DNA of 64,000 bases from CAZXYS01 sp964645005 (GTDB taxonomy: Bacteria > Bacteroidota > Ignavibacteria > Kapaibacteriales > UBA2268): NCBI GenBank assembly GCA_964645005.1, contig CAZXYS010000022.1, positions 3,137 to 67,136 of the forward strand, written 5' to 3'. Both the position numbers and the translations under genes were made by a program. Below the pieces are notes generated by a model that saw only the letters and a program-made list of their open reading frames with translations, ran no database searches and was not told where the DNA came from. Below, piece by piece: positions 45,265 through 54,406 of the stretch (position 1 is the first letter of the stretch; the number at the start of each line of letters is the position of its first letter).

Positions 45265-45720
45265 ATGAGATATTTTCTTTCGATAATTCTGATTTCAGCG
45301 GCATTACTTACCTGCAACGACAATAAGAACACAAATAACAATTCCGAACCATCGCCATTTGACGAATCGCCTGTTGACGCCTTAGTAACATGGGTAGTCG
45401 ACGGCGACACTTTCTTTGCAGCGATCGACAGGGACACCGCCACAATTCGAGTTCTGTATATCGACACTTATGAGACCGAAATAAACGAACGCCTTGAAGG
45501 GCAGGCGAAAGACGCCGGCATATCAGTTGATTCAGCATTAGCGCTTGGTAAGGAAGCTAAAAACTACGCCATAGACCTCCTCAAAGACGAAACTGTAACT
45601 TTAATACGCGATGAAGATGAATACAACAAAGACATCTACGACCGCTATCTGCGTGCAGTCGAGATCAATGGCATGCGCTATGATTCGCTAATCAAGGCGA
45701 AAGGGCTGTCAGCTCCATAA
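45265..45720 (+). CDS. Staphylococcal-nuclease-like lipoprotein
   Basis: The 151-residue protein starts with a signal peptide and lipobox LLTCNDNKN (Cys about 17). It then has the SNase fold: TWVVDGDTFFAAI, TIRVLYIDTYETE with catalytic-type Arg and Glu, LGKEAKNYAIDLLKDETVTL, and DIYDRYLRAVEI with the second Arg. These are the family's calcium-dependent nuclease residues. The C-terminus ends at GLSAP, shorter than usual. A secreted or surface nuclease anchored to the membrane is likely, perhaps for nucleotide scavenging. It follows the decarboxylase by 9 bases. Confidence 0.85.
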   Translation: MRYFLSIILISAALLTCNDNKNTNNNSEPSPFDESPVDALVTWVVDGDTFFAAIDRDTATIRVLYIDTYETEINERLEGQAKDAGISVDSALALGKEAKNYAIDLLKDETVTLIRDEDEYNKDIYDRYLRAVEINGMRYDSLIKAKGLSAP

Positions 45721-45760
45721 AACTCGAATTCGTAAAAGTTAGAATAGGTTGGATATCTGA

Positions 45761-46459
45761 CTATGTCACTATACCAATATAGATATAAGCTATGCCTCCG
45801 GATAGACTTTTAAAATAATAATCAGAAAAGTTATTTGTTTTACCCATGATATTGAGGAAATCTTCCCGGCAGGGGAACTCAGAACTTGATTCTGTGAGAT
45901 ATTTGTATGCAGATGAATCGAGTCCGAGCAGTTTTGCTATTATTGGAAAAAATATACTAAAATATATTCTATAAAAAAAGGATAAAATTCCCTTAGACTT
46001 TCCAAATTCCAGAATAGCAACAACTCCTCCGCTGCGAACAACCCGCGCCATTTCTTTTAAACCGCACTCTGCATTTTCTACATTCCTTATGCCGAAAGCT
46101 ATCGTAGTTTTATCAAAACTATTATCCGGGAATTTCAGCTCAAGAACATCACCGATCTCGAATTTTACTGATGAATTATATTCTTTTGCTTTTTCATTTG
46201 CAACATCAAGCATTTCGGGAGTGAAATCAACTCCGATTACCGAGCCCGATTTGCCGACAAGTTTTTCAATCTCAAAAGCAAGACAGCCTGTTCCGGTAGC
46301 GCAGTCAAGGACATTATCCCCCTTACTTATACCACCCATTATAAGCAGCTTTTTGTACCATCTACGATAAATATTAAAGGATAGAACTTTATTACCAAGG
46401 TCATATTTTGGAGCTGCCTTGGCAAACATATTACGTATTTTAGTCCGGCTTTTATCCAT
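45761..46459 (-). CDS. ubiE: Menaquinone/ubiquinone C-methyltransferase UbiE/MenG
   Basis: The 232-residue SAM-dependent enzyme methylates demethylmenaquinone (or the ubiquinone precursor) as the last step of quinone synthesis. It has FAKAAPKYDLGNKVLSFNIY at the N-terminus, the SAM motif VLDCATGTGCLAFEIEKL (about residues 50-67), GVDFTPEMLDVANEK, and the diagnostic FGIRNVENAECGLKEMARVV and SGGVVAILEFGKSKG. Menaquinone is more likely in this group of organisms. It lies 18 bases downstream of purA. Confidence 0.93.
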   Translation of the reverse strand: MDKSRTKIRNMFAKAAPKYDLGNKVLSFNIYRRWYKKLLIMGGISKGDNVLDCATGTGCLAFEIEKLVGKSGSVIGVDFTPEMLDVANEKAKEYNSSVKFEIGDVLELKFPDNSFDKTTIAFGIRNVENAECGLKEMARVVRSGGVVAILEFGKSKGILSFFYRIYFSIFFPIIAKLLGLDSSAYKYLTESSSEFPCREDFLNIMGKTNNFSDYYFKSLSGGIAYIYIGIVT

Positions 46460-46477
46460 AGATCACTTAGCCGGGGC

Positions 46478-47761
46478 TTAATCCTTAATCAGCGTATCAT
46501 TTTTATCCGGGCTGAGCGAAACCAGCTTAATCTCCGCCCCCGTAAACTTCTCGATCTCTTCAAAATATTTTACTGTTTCTTTCGGCAGGTCGCTGAATGA
46601 TTTTGTCCCTGCAAGGGGCATTTGCCAGCCGGGAAGAGATTTATACTCCAGATCAACTTTTTCGAGTCGTGGCAAATCAACGGGGAAGGATTTTAAAGTT
46701 TTCCCATCCAGTTTGTAGCCCGTACAGAATTTAATCTCCGGTACGTTATCGAGAACGTCAAGTTTGGTTAAAGCGATTTCGGTTATACCATTTACCATTA
46801 CGGAGTATCTCAATGCGACCAGATCGAGCCACCCGCAGCGTCTCGGACGTCCTGTGGTAGCGCCAAACTCGGCGCCTGTTTCACGAAGGCGGTCGCCTAC
46901 CTCATCTTCCAGTTCACTTGGGAAAGGACCATTGCCTACTCTTGTGGTATAAGCCTTAACAATCCCAGTTATCTTATCAATCGAAGTAGGGGGGATGCCC
47001 AGTCCGGTACAAGCCCCTCCTGATGTTGGATTGGAACTCGTTACAAAAGGATACGTACCATGATCAAGATCAAGCAGTGCTCCCTGAGCCCCTTCTATCA
47101 CAATATTCTGATTTTCTGCAATAGCTTCATTCATCAGTAAAGTAGTATCCGTAACATAAGGATCAATTAACTTATCAAAATGCAGGTAGTTCTTAACTAT
47201 ATTCTCAACATCGAGTTGTTCGAATCCATAGATCTTTTGCAGGATATCATTCTTCGCGCTGATATTATATCTAAGCTTCTGCTCAAATTCATGTCTGTCT
47301 AAAAGATCGACTATCCTGATGCCTATTCTGCTGGCTTTATCGATATAAGCGGGACCTATGCCTCTGCCTGTAGTTCCAATAGCATTGCCGCTCTTGTTGA
47401 CATGAGCCTCATGTGCTTTATCAAGCATTTTATGATATGGCATTATAAGATGGGCTTTATGACTTATGAAAAGCCTGCCTTTGACATCTATTCCCTTCTC
47501 TTCAAGCATCTTTATCTCGTCGATTAGAGCCGCCGGATCGATTACGACTCCGTTACCAATAACACATTTCACATTCTCATTTAAGATTCCTGAGGGAATC
47601 AAGTGTAATATATACTGCTGACCATTGATTACAATAGTATGCCCTGCATTGGCTCCGCCTTGATAACGCGCTACAATATCGGCATCAGAACTAAGCAAAT
47701 TGACGATTTTTCCTTTTCCTTCGTCGCCCCATTGAGCGCCGACAATCAAATTAACACTCAT
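46478..47761 (-). CDS. purA: Adenylosuccinate synthetase
   Basis: At 427 residues it is the normal length. It joins IMP and aspartate with GTP in AMP synthesis. The P-loop GAQWGDEGKGKIVNLL lies at residues 8-23, followed by RYQGGANAGHTIV, GTTGRGIGPAYIDK, the switch loop EGAQGALLDLDHGTYPFVTSS, and TTTGRPRRCGWLDL for nucleotide and substrate binding. A purL gene at the other end of the window belongs to the same overall pathway. The upstream gap of 176 bases contains a perfect inverted repeat. Confidence 0.97.
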   Translation of the reverse strand: MSVNLIVGAQWGDEGKGKIVNLLSSDADIVARYQGGANAGHTIVINGQQYILHLIPSGILNENVKCVIGNGVVIDPAALIDEIKMLEEKGIDVKGRLFISHKAHLIMPYHKMLDKAHEAHVNKSGNAIGTTGRGIGPAYIDKASRIGIRIVDLLDRHEFEQKLRYNISAKNDILQKIYGFEQLDVENIVKNYLHFDKLIDPYVTDTTLLMNEAIAENQNIVIEGAQGALLDLDHGTYPFVTSSNPTSGGACTGLGIPPTSIDKITGIVKAYTTRVGNGPFPSELEDEVGDRLRETGAEFGATTGRPRRCGWLDLVALRYSVMVNGITEIALTKLDVLDNVPEIKFCTGYKLDGKTLKSFPVDLPRLEKVDLEYKSLPGWQMPLAGTKSFSDLPKETVKYFEEIEKFTGAEIKLVSLSPDKNDTLIKD

Positions 47762-47805
47762 ATTTTACTCGCAAAAAAATTTTAATATTCAAGAACTAAT
47801 ATTTC

Positions 47806-47830
47806 TATGTTTGCCGATTAAGCAAACATA
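47806..47830. promoter_or_regulatory. perfect 9-bp inverted repeat upstream of purA
   Basis: TATGTTTGC (47806-47814) and GCAAACATA (47822-47830) form a perfect dyad separated by 7 bases, 45 bases before the purA start. No T-run follows on the minus strand, so a terminator for the upstream STAS gene is less likely than an operator or leader hairpin. Confidence 0.45.
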
Positions 47831-47937
47831 ACAAGATAATAATTAGCTGCCTAAATAAAAACTATTTTTTCAGATTTTGTAAAAAGTCTATATTAGTTTT
47901 AATGACAAGTTATGGAAAGATATTTGAATTGTTCACT

Positions 47938-48294
47938 TTAAACTAATTTATCTAAAGCTTCTTCCGGATCGGAGTATATGTCAAAAACCTTATCAAGATG
48001 AGTCATTTTTAGCAATTTTGTGACTTTATCCGGTACATCTGCTAATACATAGTTTATGTTGTTTTTTCTGACAGTTGTCAAGCCGCTGACCAGCATGCCG
48101 AGCCCGGAACTATTTATCAATTCCACATCTTTTAGATCTATTATTATGTTTTTCAAATCTTTTTCGATTAGTTCATGAAGAGTGGAAGTGAAAGTCAATG
48201 CCTCGTTACCGCCTAAAACGCTCCTTCCCAATTTAATGATGGCAGTATTTTGCTTATTGGGATTTATCGAATATTCAAATACTTCCTCTTTCAT
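47938..48294 (-). CDS. STAS-domain anti-sigma-factor antagonist
   Basis: The 118-residue protein is a single STAS domain like SpoIIAA/RsbV: TAIIKLGRSVLGGNEALTFT, then IIIDLKDVELINSSGLGMLV with the phosphorylatable Ser (about residue 63), and a C-terminal helix TKLLKMTHLDKVFDIYSD. In partner-switching systems such proteins bind an anti-sigma kinase. No partner kinase or sigma-B-type factor is adjacent; the next gene upstream is secF, 68 bases away. Confidence 0.88.
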   Translation of the reverse strand: MKEEVFEYSINPNKQNTAIIKLGRSVLGGNEALTFTSTLHELIEKDLKNIIIDLKDVELINSSGLGMLVSGLTTVRKNNINYVLADVPDKVTKLLKMTHLDKVFDIYSDPEEALDKLV

Positions 48295-48362
48295 GAACCG
48301 ATCCTGTTAAATCTAATAAAAATAATATTTTTTTTAAATTTACGAAATTTCTAATAGAAAGT

Positions 48363-49310
48363 TTATACCTGGGCAGCTTTTGCTGCTTTTCTGCCTTCTT
48401 CGCCTCTCACCGGAACTTTTCTTACTTTTTCAAGGAACCATATTACAAACGAACTTGCAATGAATATGGAGGAGTATGTACCTACAATGAAACCAACAAG
48501 CATCGTAAAGGCAAAACCTTCAAGTACTGGTCCGCCAAAAACTACAAGCGTTGACAGTACAAGGAATGTCGTCAGCAATGTTATAATAGTTCTGCTAAGA
48601 GTTTCATTAACACTCAGATTCACCATATACATAAAATCATGTCCTTTTTTAACTTCCCTGTTTTCACGAATACGGTCGAAGATAATAACCGTATCGTTGA
48701 TAGAGTAACCAACCACAGTCAGCATAGCCGCTAATATATGCTGATTAATTTCAAGGTTAATCCAGCCGGTATGACTAACTAGTACTATCAGAAAAAAGGT
48801 GATAAAAACATCATGGAATAGTGCAACAATTGCACCTAAACCGAACATAAATTCGAACCGAAAACCAATGTATATCAAAATTGCAGCTACTGCAATAATA
48901 ACAGCAATGAAAGCCTGTGTCCGAAGTTCAGATCCAATCTTTGGACCTATTTTATCTGTCTTTAAGGATTCTATCGAGATATCAGGAAAAGCTGCAGTAA
49001 GAGCTTCTTTAACCTTTGAAGGTGCTTCGTGAGATTCCTTGACCCTTATCAAGTATTGATTTTCTTTTCCGAATGATTTTATCTCACTGCCTGAAAAACC
49101 AGCATTGTTGACAGCTTTCCTGATTTCTTCAGTATTAACGTTTTTAGAGAATTTATAAGCTATTTCTGTACCTCCCATAAAGTCAATACCATATTTCACA
49201 CCCAGAGTTAACACAAGTATGAAACAGGCAAAAATTACGGCAGTAGAAATAATTGCGAATAAGCCTCTTTTCCCTACAAAGTCTATATTGGTATTATGAA
49301 AAAATCTCAT
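48363..49310 (-). CDS. secF: Protein translocase subunit SecF
   Basis: The 315-residue membrane protein has six helices and a periplasmic domain after the first. It shows GVKYGIDFMGGTEIAYKF (about residues 33-50), GPKIGSELRTQAFIAVI, and VVGYSINDTVIIFDRIRE in the membrane domain with the Asp/Arg of the proton path, then the conserved NLSVNETLSRTIITLLTTFL. It works with SecD to pull secreted proteins out of the SecYEG channel using the proton gradient. It lies 18 bases downstream of secD. Confidence 0.96.
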   Translation of the reverse strand: MRFFHNTNIDFVGKRGLFAIISTAVIFACFILVLTLGVKYGIDFMGGTEIAYKFSKNVNTEEIRKAVNNAGFSGSEIKSFGKENQYLIRVKESHEAPSKVKEALTAAFPDISIESLKTDKIGPKIGSELRTQAFIAVIIAVAAILIYIGFRFEFMFGLGAIVALFHDVFITFFLIVLVSHTGWINLEINQHILAAMLTVVGYSINDTVIIFDRIRENREVKKGHDFMYMVNLSVNETLSRTIITLLTTFLVLSTLVVFGGPVLEGFAFTMLVGFIVGTYSSIFIASSFVIWFLEKVRKVPVRGEEGRKAAKAAQV

Positions 49311-49328
49311 TATTTTTCCCCTTTTTCT

Positions 49329-51464
49329 TTAGCTTTCTTTGAATTCTTTAGGTTGTCCGAAATTAAATTGTGTCGCTACACGAATAATAGATATATCTAT
49401 TATTGCTCGGGATATAAGTATAGCCGTGAATAAAGTGGCTAAAATACCGATCATCAAAGTTGTAGCGAATCCTTTAATGGGACCGCTTCCAAAATAAAAT
49501 AATATCAGACCGGTAATAAATGTCGTAATGTTAGAGTCGAGCACGGCACTAAGAGCTTTGCTGAAGCCCTCATCTACAGCTGACCTGAGAGATCTGCCTT
49601 TGTAGAGTTCTTCACGTATTCGCTCGAATATCAGAACGTTAGCATCAACAGCCATACCAATAGTCAGGATCAATCCTGCTATTCCAGGCAGCGTAAGTGT
49701 ACCTCCGAAACTCGACAAAACTGCAAGTACTATGGATATATTTAACAGCACTGCAAAGTCGGCAATTAAACCACCACGCATATAGTAGAAAGCCATGAAA
49801 ATTATAACAAGGAAAACTGCTATAATACTTGATCTAACTCCGCTTTCAATTGAGTCTTCTCCCAACGATGGACCGACAACTCTTTCCTGGATTATCTGAA
49901 CCGGGGCTTTCAATGCACCTGCTTTAAGAACAATTTCCATTAAGTTTGCTTCTTCAATATCCCCGACACCTTCAATAACTGATCTGCCGCCAGTGATCTT
50001 ATTTCTCACAACAGGTGCCGAATATACTCTTTCGTCGAGAACAATGGCTATTTGTTTATTAATATTTGCTCCGGTAATTCTCGCCCAATCTTCCGCACCT
50101 TCCGAGTTCATACTCATCTGAACCATCGGCTGGTTCGTGGTGGGATCAAAGTTTGCCATTGCATCAGTTATTACGTCACCGGTTAATTCAGGGTCGCGTT
50201 TAAGGCAATACATCCTGAATTGTTCAACGTTTGCTTCTTCAAGAGTTCTTTTATCAGGTTTAGCTTCAATAGCAATTTCAAGATTGAATGGTATCTTCTC
50301 CCTGATTTCGGGTTGGCTAAGATATGCTTCAAGTCTGGCTATTGAATCCCCGGGAATAACAAATGAGTAATCACCTTTGGGGGGGGGTTTTACGTAATCA
50401 TACTGCATCGGGCTTTGATTCTCTCCCGGAATATAATATGTAGCAAATAGTCTTGTGAACTGATGGTCTATGGAATATTGTTTTCTGACTTCTTCATCAG
50501 CCATTCCTTCATAAGGATTAGCTGTGTCAGGTTTTGTTGAAGTGCCGCTTTCACCAGCTATAGCAGCAGTATCGCTAACTGTTCCGGTACTTTCTGAAAC
50601 AGCATTTGTATCAGATAATTCCTGGGGCATTTCCAACTGTTGTGTTGTCTCTTTTGTTGTCTCGCTCTCAGTCCAGGCTTTTTCGCGCGATTTTTCTCTC
50701 TGATATTTTTGTTTTAAATATTTATCAATTTCTCTAAATGCTTCAACGATTTTTTCATTGTTCCTGACAAGTTTAAATTCCAGTCTTGCAGTAGTTTGAA
50801 TAAGATTTCTCATTTCGCTTTCGTCTTCAACGCCCGGAAGCTCGAGAAGAATTCTGCGATTGCCCTGTTTCTGAATGTTTGGTTCTGCGACTCCATATTT
50901 GTCAATCCTTTGTGTCAGAACTTCTTTTGCCTGATCAATAGCACTATTGGCATTATTGCGAAGCCTTTCGATAATCTTATCTTCAGAAGCTTCTCGAATA
51001 TCGCCGATATCGAAATATGAAATTAAGGATTTTCCTTTCGGGCGGGCTATTTCATTGAACTTCCTGAGAAATATATCCAGAGCTGGTTCTTCTGAATCCA
51101 TGGATTCCTCACGAGTTTCTTCTATTACTTTGAGGAATGTTTCATCAATTGCTTCGCGTTGTGCTGATTCTTCAATTAACTTTACCACATCGATTTCTAA
51201 AGTTACATACATACCACCAAGCAAGTCAAGACCGAGTTTCAAAGCTTCTTCCTTTTGTTCATCCAGATCGGCTCCATAGGCTTTATTGAATTCTTCCATG
51301 ATATTTAAGGAATCACTCGTAGTTTCAGCTCTGGCAGCTCGTTCGAGATATTCCTGCTTCTTGGGTTTTAAGTTGAAATAGTAATCGTAAGTGGGATATA
51401 ACATGAAAAAAGCCGCTAAAAGCGGTATTAGTATAAGTATCAATTTTCCGAGAATCTTTCTCAA
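49329..51464 (-). CDS. secD: Protein translocase subunit SecD
   Basis: The 711-residue protein has an N-terminal helix, periplasmic P1 and P4 domains and five further helices. Conserved blocks are LGLDLLGGMYVTLEID (about residues 77-92), RIDKYGVAEPNIQKQGNRRI, and in the membrane domain GLILTIGMAVDANVLIFERIRE with the essential Asp. A low-complexity insert rich in Thr, Ser, Glu and Ala (about residues 262-325) interrupts the periplasmic part. A run of nine C residues on the coding strand (50379-50387) codes the Pro-rich KPPPKGDY text. secF follows immediately. Confidence 0.95.
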   Translation of the reverse strand: MRKILGKLILILIPLLAAFFMLYPTYDYYFNLKPKKQEYLERAARAETTSDSLNIMEEFNKAYGADLDEQKEEALKLGLDLLGGMYVTLEIDVVKLIEESAQREAIDETFLKVIEETREESMDSEEPALDIFLRKFNEIARPKGKSLISYFDIGDIREASEDKIIERLRNNANSAIDQAKEVLTQRIDKYGVAEPNIQKQGNRRILLELPGVEDESEMRNLIQTTARLEFKLVRNNEKIVEAFREIDKYLKQKYQREKSREKAWTESETTKETTQQLEMPQELSDTNAVSESTGTVSDTAAIAGESGTSTKPDTANPYEGMADEEVRKQYSIDHQFTRLFATYYIPGENQSPMQYDYVKPPPKGDYSFVIPGDSIARLEAYLSQPEIREKIPFNLEIAIEAKPDKRTLEEANVEQFRMYCLKRDPELTGDVITDAMANFDPTTNQPMVQMSMNSEGAEDWARITGANINKQIAIVLDERVYSAPVVRNKITGGRSVIEGVGDIEEANLMEIVLKAGALKAPVQIIQERVVGPSLGEDSIESGVRSSIIAVFLVIIFMAFYYMRGGLIADFAVLLNISIVLAVLSSFGGTLTLPGIAGLILTIGMAVDANVLIFERIREELYKGRSLRSAVDEGFSKALSAVLDSNITTFITGLILFYFGSGPIKGFATTLMIGILATLFTAILISRAIIDISIIRVATQFNFGQPKEFKES

Positions 51465-51824
51465 TTAAATTCCTCCTATTGTATCAAATATCTTTTTTAC
51501 ATTAACCTTTCACAATAAGAATACGAATATATAGCTAATTATGGAAAATAACAACGAATTTTCAGTCAGATTATTAGATTTATGTTCAAAATTTGTTTTA
51601 ATTCCTATTTTTTGGGTTTTCTTTAAACCAAGCAGTGTAGAAAAGCAAATAATATGTAGTGTCATTTGTTAATACTAAAAAACCTTAATAGTTCTTTTAT
51701 ATTAACTCTTAAATTATGAATAAATTAACAAAATATGATTTTTTTAAAAAAAATTGCCTAACATTTATTATATTTAAGTGTATATCATAATAATTAACAT
51801 AGCGGAGTTTCTAAGGATAAATCT
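51465..51824. other. 360-bp A+T-rich gap between divergent secD and the sigma-factor gene
   Basis: It should contain promoters for both directions. I see A+T-rich sequence with TATATTTA (51769-51776) about 50 bases before the sigma-factor start and no gene, hairpin or repeat that I can support. Confidence 0.4.
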
Positions 51825-52391
51825 TTGGCAACCGATTACTCAAAATATTCTGATAAGCAGCTTGTAAAGCTTCTTAAAGGTGATAAAAAGGAAGCTGAGG
51901 CAGCTTTCACCGAACTGTTTGATCGTTACAGTTTGCGTGTAAATGCATATTGTTTAACGATAGTAGGGGATAAAGAAAAAGCAGAAGATATCTTTCAGGA
52001 GACATTTATCAAGTTTTATCAGAATGCGAGATCGGATTTTAAGGAAGGGTCGGTTATTGGATTTCTCATCACTATAGCAAGAAATTTAAGTTTGAATGCT
52101 AAGCGCAACGAAAAATCGACCATCCCCATTGAAGATTTTGATATTAAATTTAACGATGATGACAGCTATGAAAACAAGGAACTTTCCGAACTGGTTATGA
52201 TGGCTATGGATTTGTTACCGGAAAAAAACAAAGAGGCACTTGTCCTAAGATATTTTAATGATTTGCGCTATAAAGAAATCGCCGATATTTTAAATATCAC
52301 TCCGGCTAGAGCACGTTACCTTGTTTTTAATGCTAAACAAAAAATTAAAGAAATATTATTACCTTATTTAAAAGACGTGTATAATTTATAA
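51825..52391 (+). CDS. ECF-type RNA polymerase sigma factor
   Basis: The 188-residue protein has sigma region 2 (AFTELFDRYSLRVNAYCLTI, then EKAEDIFQETFIKFYQNA, about residues 27-72) and region 4 (DLLPEKNKEALVLRYFNDLRYKEIADILNI, about 125-154, written here in parts) and lacks regions 1 and 3, as in extracytoplasmic-function factors. It starts at a TTG with AAGGA upstream. The following gene, 13 bases on, encodes a membrane protein with the layout of a cognate anti-sigma factor, so the pair probably senses an envelope signal. Confidence 0.92.
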   Translation: MATDYSKYSDKQLVKLLKGDKKEAEAAFTELFDRYSLRVNAYCLTIVGDKEKAEDIFQETFIKFYQNARSDFKEGSVIGFLITIARNLSLNAKRNEKSTIPIEDFDIKFNDDDSYENKELSELVMMAMDLLPEKNKEALVLRYFNDLRYKEIADILNITPARARYLVFNAKQKIKEILLPYLKDVYNL

Positions 52392-52404
52392 CATGGATTA
52401 GAGC

Positions 52405-53613
52405 ATGGATCACGTTAGATTGATTAATGATTTTGTAGAAGGCAATCTTGATAAAACAAAAGAGGATGAGCTTTTCTATATGCTTTCCTCAAATGATGGA
52501 CTCCGCGCCGAATTAAAACAATCAATTGCTATCGACAAAGCATTCAACAAAAAGGCAAGTTCCTTTGTGCCTGCGACTAAATCCGCAGTTGGAATTTTTT
52601 CTGCTTTGGGATTCAGCATACCGACTTCAGCTATAGCTTCTCCAATTGCTGCCAAGACTTCGGTTGGGTCTGCATTTATAAGTAAATTTTGGACCCATGC
52701 AGCTACTGCGATAGCAGCGGCCGGAATTACCGCAGTTATGTTTTTGACTTTTAATTCTTCCGGTTACAAAGAACAAAATAACTCTGCTTTAGCTGCTAAT
52801 CAAAGTCAAGTAAACGAAACTTCGGAAAATAATGCCAGTCAATCTACAACAAAAGCTGATAATATAAATCAAGCACAAAAGACCTCAGCCGGTAAACAAT
52901 TCAAGCAAAACAAAGCCAGTAACCAAATTAATAATAATAGTGAACTTTCAAATTTATCTAATGACAACAATCAAGAACACTTTAACGAGAGTGAAAACTT
53001 TTTTGACAAAGATTTGGTAAAACGAAATTCATTCAATGCAAATAATTATGATGAAATAGCATACCTGCATAATAATAATGTCAGTTTAGCTAAACCTGCT
53101 AATTACAAAATAAAAGAAATTGATATTTATGAGAAGTTGGGATTATCCCTGGAAGTGAGGAGCAGTCAGTTCTGGACTGATCCTGATGCCAACAGTTTTT
53201 ATTCTCCGACAAAACCTTTTCATAACATGGGAGCCTCAATTTTTAAGGATCTCGGAGAAAGATTTGCCGTCGGTTTAGATATCCGACAAGAGAGATTTTA
53301 TCAGGAATTTAAAGGTATAGACGGAGAAAATTCTTATAATTACAGACAATATCCAAATTATATTTCATTGTCTTTAGCAGCAAGGTTCAAAATATTAGAT
53401 ATGGGAAGATTGGATCTTGTCAGCCATTTATCGTTGGGAGCTGTTGCTACGGGTTTTGTAGGGAGACCAATGATAGGTTTCAGATACTCACCTGACCCGA
53501 CATATTCTTTCATTATTGGTGGTGAGTATGACATTTTAGCTTTTAAACACCAGGATCAATATTTTTTCTCTGATAAGTACGGGCTGATTTACGGTGTTTC
53601 TTTTAACTTTTAA
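52405..53613 (+). CDS. Probable anti-sigma protein with C-terminal beta-barrel-like domain
   Basis: The 402-residue protein has a short acidic cytoplasmic region (residues 1-55, LINDFVEGNLDKTKEDELFY, like zinc-less anti-sigma N-termini with a FVEG-type helix), one membrane helix (about residues 97-116, AATAIAAAGITAVMFLTF), a long low-complexity Asn/Ser/Gln/Lys linker (about 117-215), and a beta-rich C-terminal domain (about 245-402). That last domain has alternating hydrophobic strands and a terminal Phe (GVSFNF), as in small outer-membrane barrels. It follows the ECF sigma gene by 13 bases. The anti-sigma role is inferred from position and N-terminal layout; the barrel is inferred from pattern only. 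Confidence 0.6.
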   Translation: MDHVRLINDFVEGNLDKTKEDELFYMLSSNDGLRAELKQSIAIDKAFNKKASSFVPATKSAVGIFSALGFSIPTSAIASPIAAKTSVGSAFISKFWTHAATAIAAAGITAVMFLTFNSSGYKEQNNSALAANQSQVNETSENNASQSTTKADNINQAQKTSAGKQFKQNKASNQINNNSELSNLSNDNNQEHFNESENFFDKDLVKRNSFNANNYDEIAYLHNNNVSLAKPANYKIKEIDIYEKLGLSLEVRSSQFWTDPDANSFYSPTKPFHNMGASIFKDLGERFAVGLDIRQERFYQEFKGIDGENSYNYRQYPNYISLSLAARFKILDMGRLDLVSHLSLGAVATGFVGRPMIGFRYSPDPTYSFIIGGEYDILAFKHQDQYFFSDKYGLIYGVSFNF

Positions 53614-53647
53614 ATAGAATTATTGTTATAAATAATATTTGGTTGAA

Positions 53648-54325
53648 ATGGAAAAATTCAATTTGAAGATACTAAGTTTTATTGTCTTGCTGATTGCAAT
53701 ATTAGTTTCTTGTACCGATACATTAAAATATGATGCGAACTTTGAGAAAGAATTAGTTGGCACGAATAACAATCCTTCCAATGAAACATCTCCGAACAAA
53801 TTCAAGGTTGATTCCGTAAGTTTGTATTGCAGCGAACGAATCGTTGATGAAAACACCAGCAAAGAATATGATGAAGATTGGGTGTTTTGGAGATATAAAA
53901 CAATAAAAAAGGAAGTATTTTTAGATACTACCGAGACTAGTTTTAAAATATGGCTGGATGTTAATATTGAAAATCAAAAATGTGATTATAGAAAATCACA
54001 AACGAAATACAGATATGACAGTGTTAAAAGTTTCAGAACCTATTTTGCTGCTACGCTGCGTGAAGAGATTTATATGTTTTCACCTGATGTATACGATTTG
54101 AATTTAAATCGGGAGAAGGGGCGTTGGTTTGAATTTACTATCCATAAGCAAAATGACAATAAGGAATATATATATAATGGCAATAGAGTAAATGCTACAA
54201 TAATGTTTAACAATAAAGATGAGGATGAAGGCATTATCGAAGGAAATATTTATGTCAATAAAATTGAAAATTTAAATTGTGAACAAACGAGAGAGTTTGT
54301 GGCTTGGTTCAAAATTTATTATTAA
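53648..54325 (+). CDS. Hypothetical lipoprotein downstream of sigma/anti-sigma pair
   Basis: I do not recognise a family. The protein (225 residues from the ATG at 53648; an in-frame TTG lies 9 bases earlier) has a signal peptide and lipobox AILVSCTDT with Cys about residue 22. The mature part is mostly beta with many Lys, Asp, Asn and Tyr and motifs such as DEDWVFWRYKTIKKEVF and KGRWFEFTIHKQND. The A+T content is high. It lies 34 bases after the anti-sigma-like gene and could be part of the same stress regulon. Confidence 0.6.
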   Translation: MEKFNLKILSFIVLLIAILVSCTDTLKYDANFEKELVGTNNNPSNETSPNKFKVDSVSLYCSERIVDENTSKEYDEDWVFWRYKTIKKEVFLDTTETSFKIWLDVNIENQKCDYRKSQTKYRYDSVKSFRTYFAATLREEIYMFSPDVYDLNLNREKGRWFEFTIHKQNDNKEYIYNGNRVNATIMFNNKDEDEGIIEGNIYVNKIENLNCEQTREFVAWFKIYY

Positions 54326-54406
54326 TAATGATTTTATGACACAATACAAAAATGATATAAATTAAATTTGACTATACATTTCCCAATTACATTGAAAATT
54401 TGATTA

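Noticed and set aside
51754..51776. TTG plus TATATTTA as a promoter of the sigma-factor gene
   Set aside because: The spacing of about 12 bases does not fit either the sigma-70 or the Bacteroidota promoter layout.
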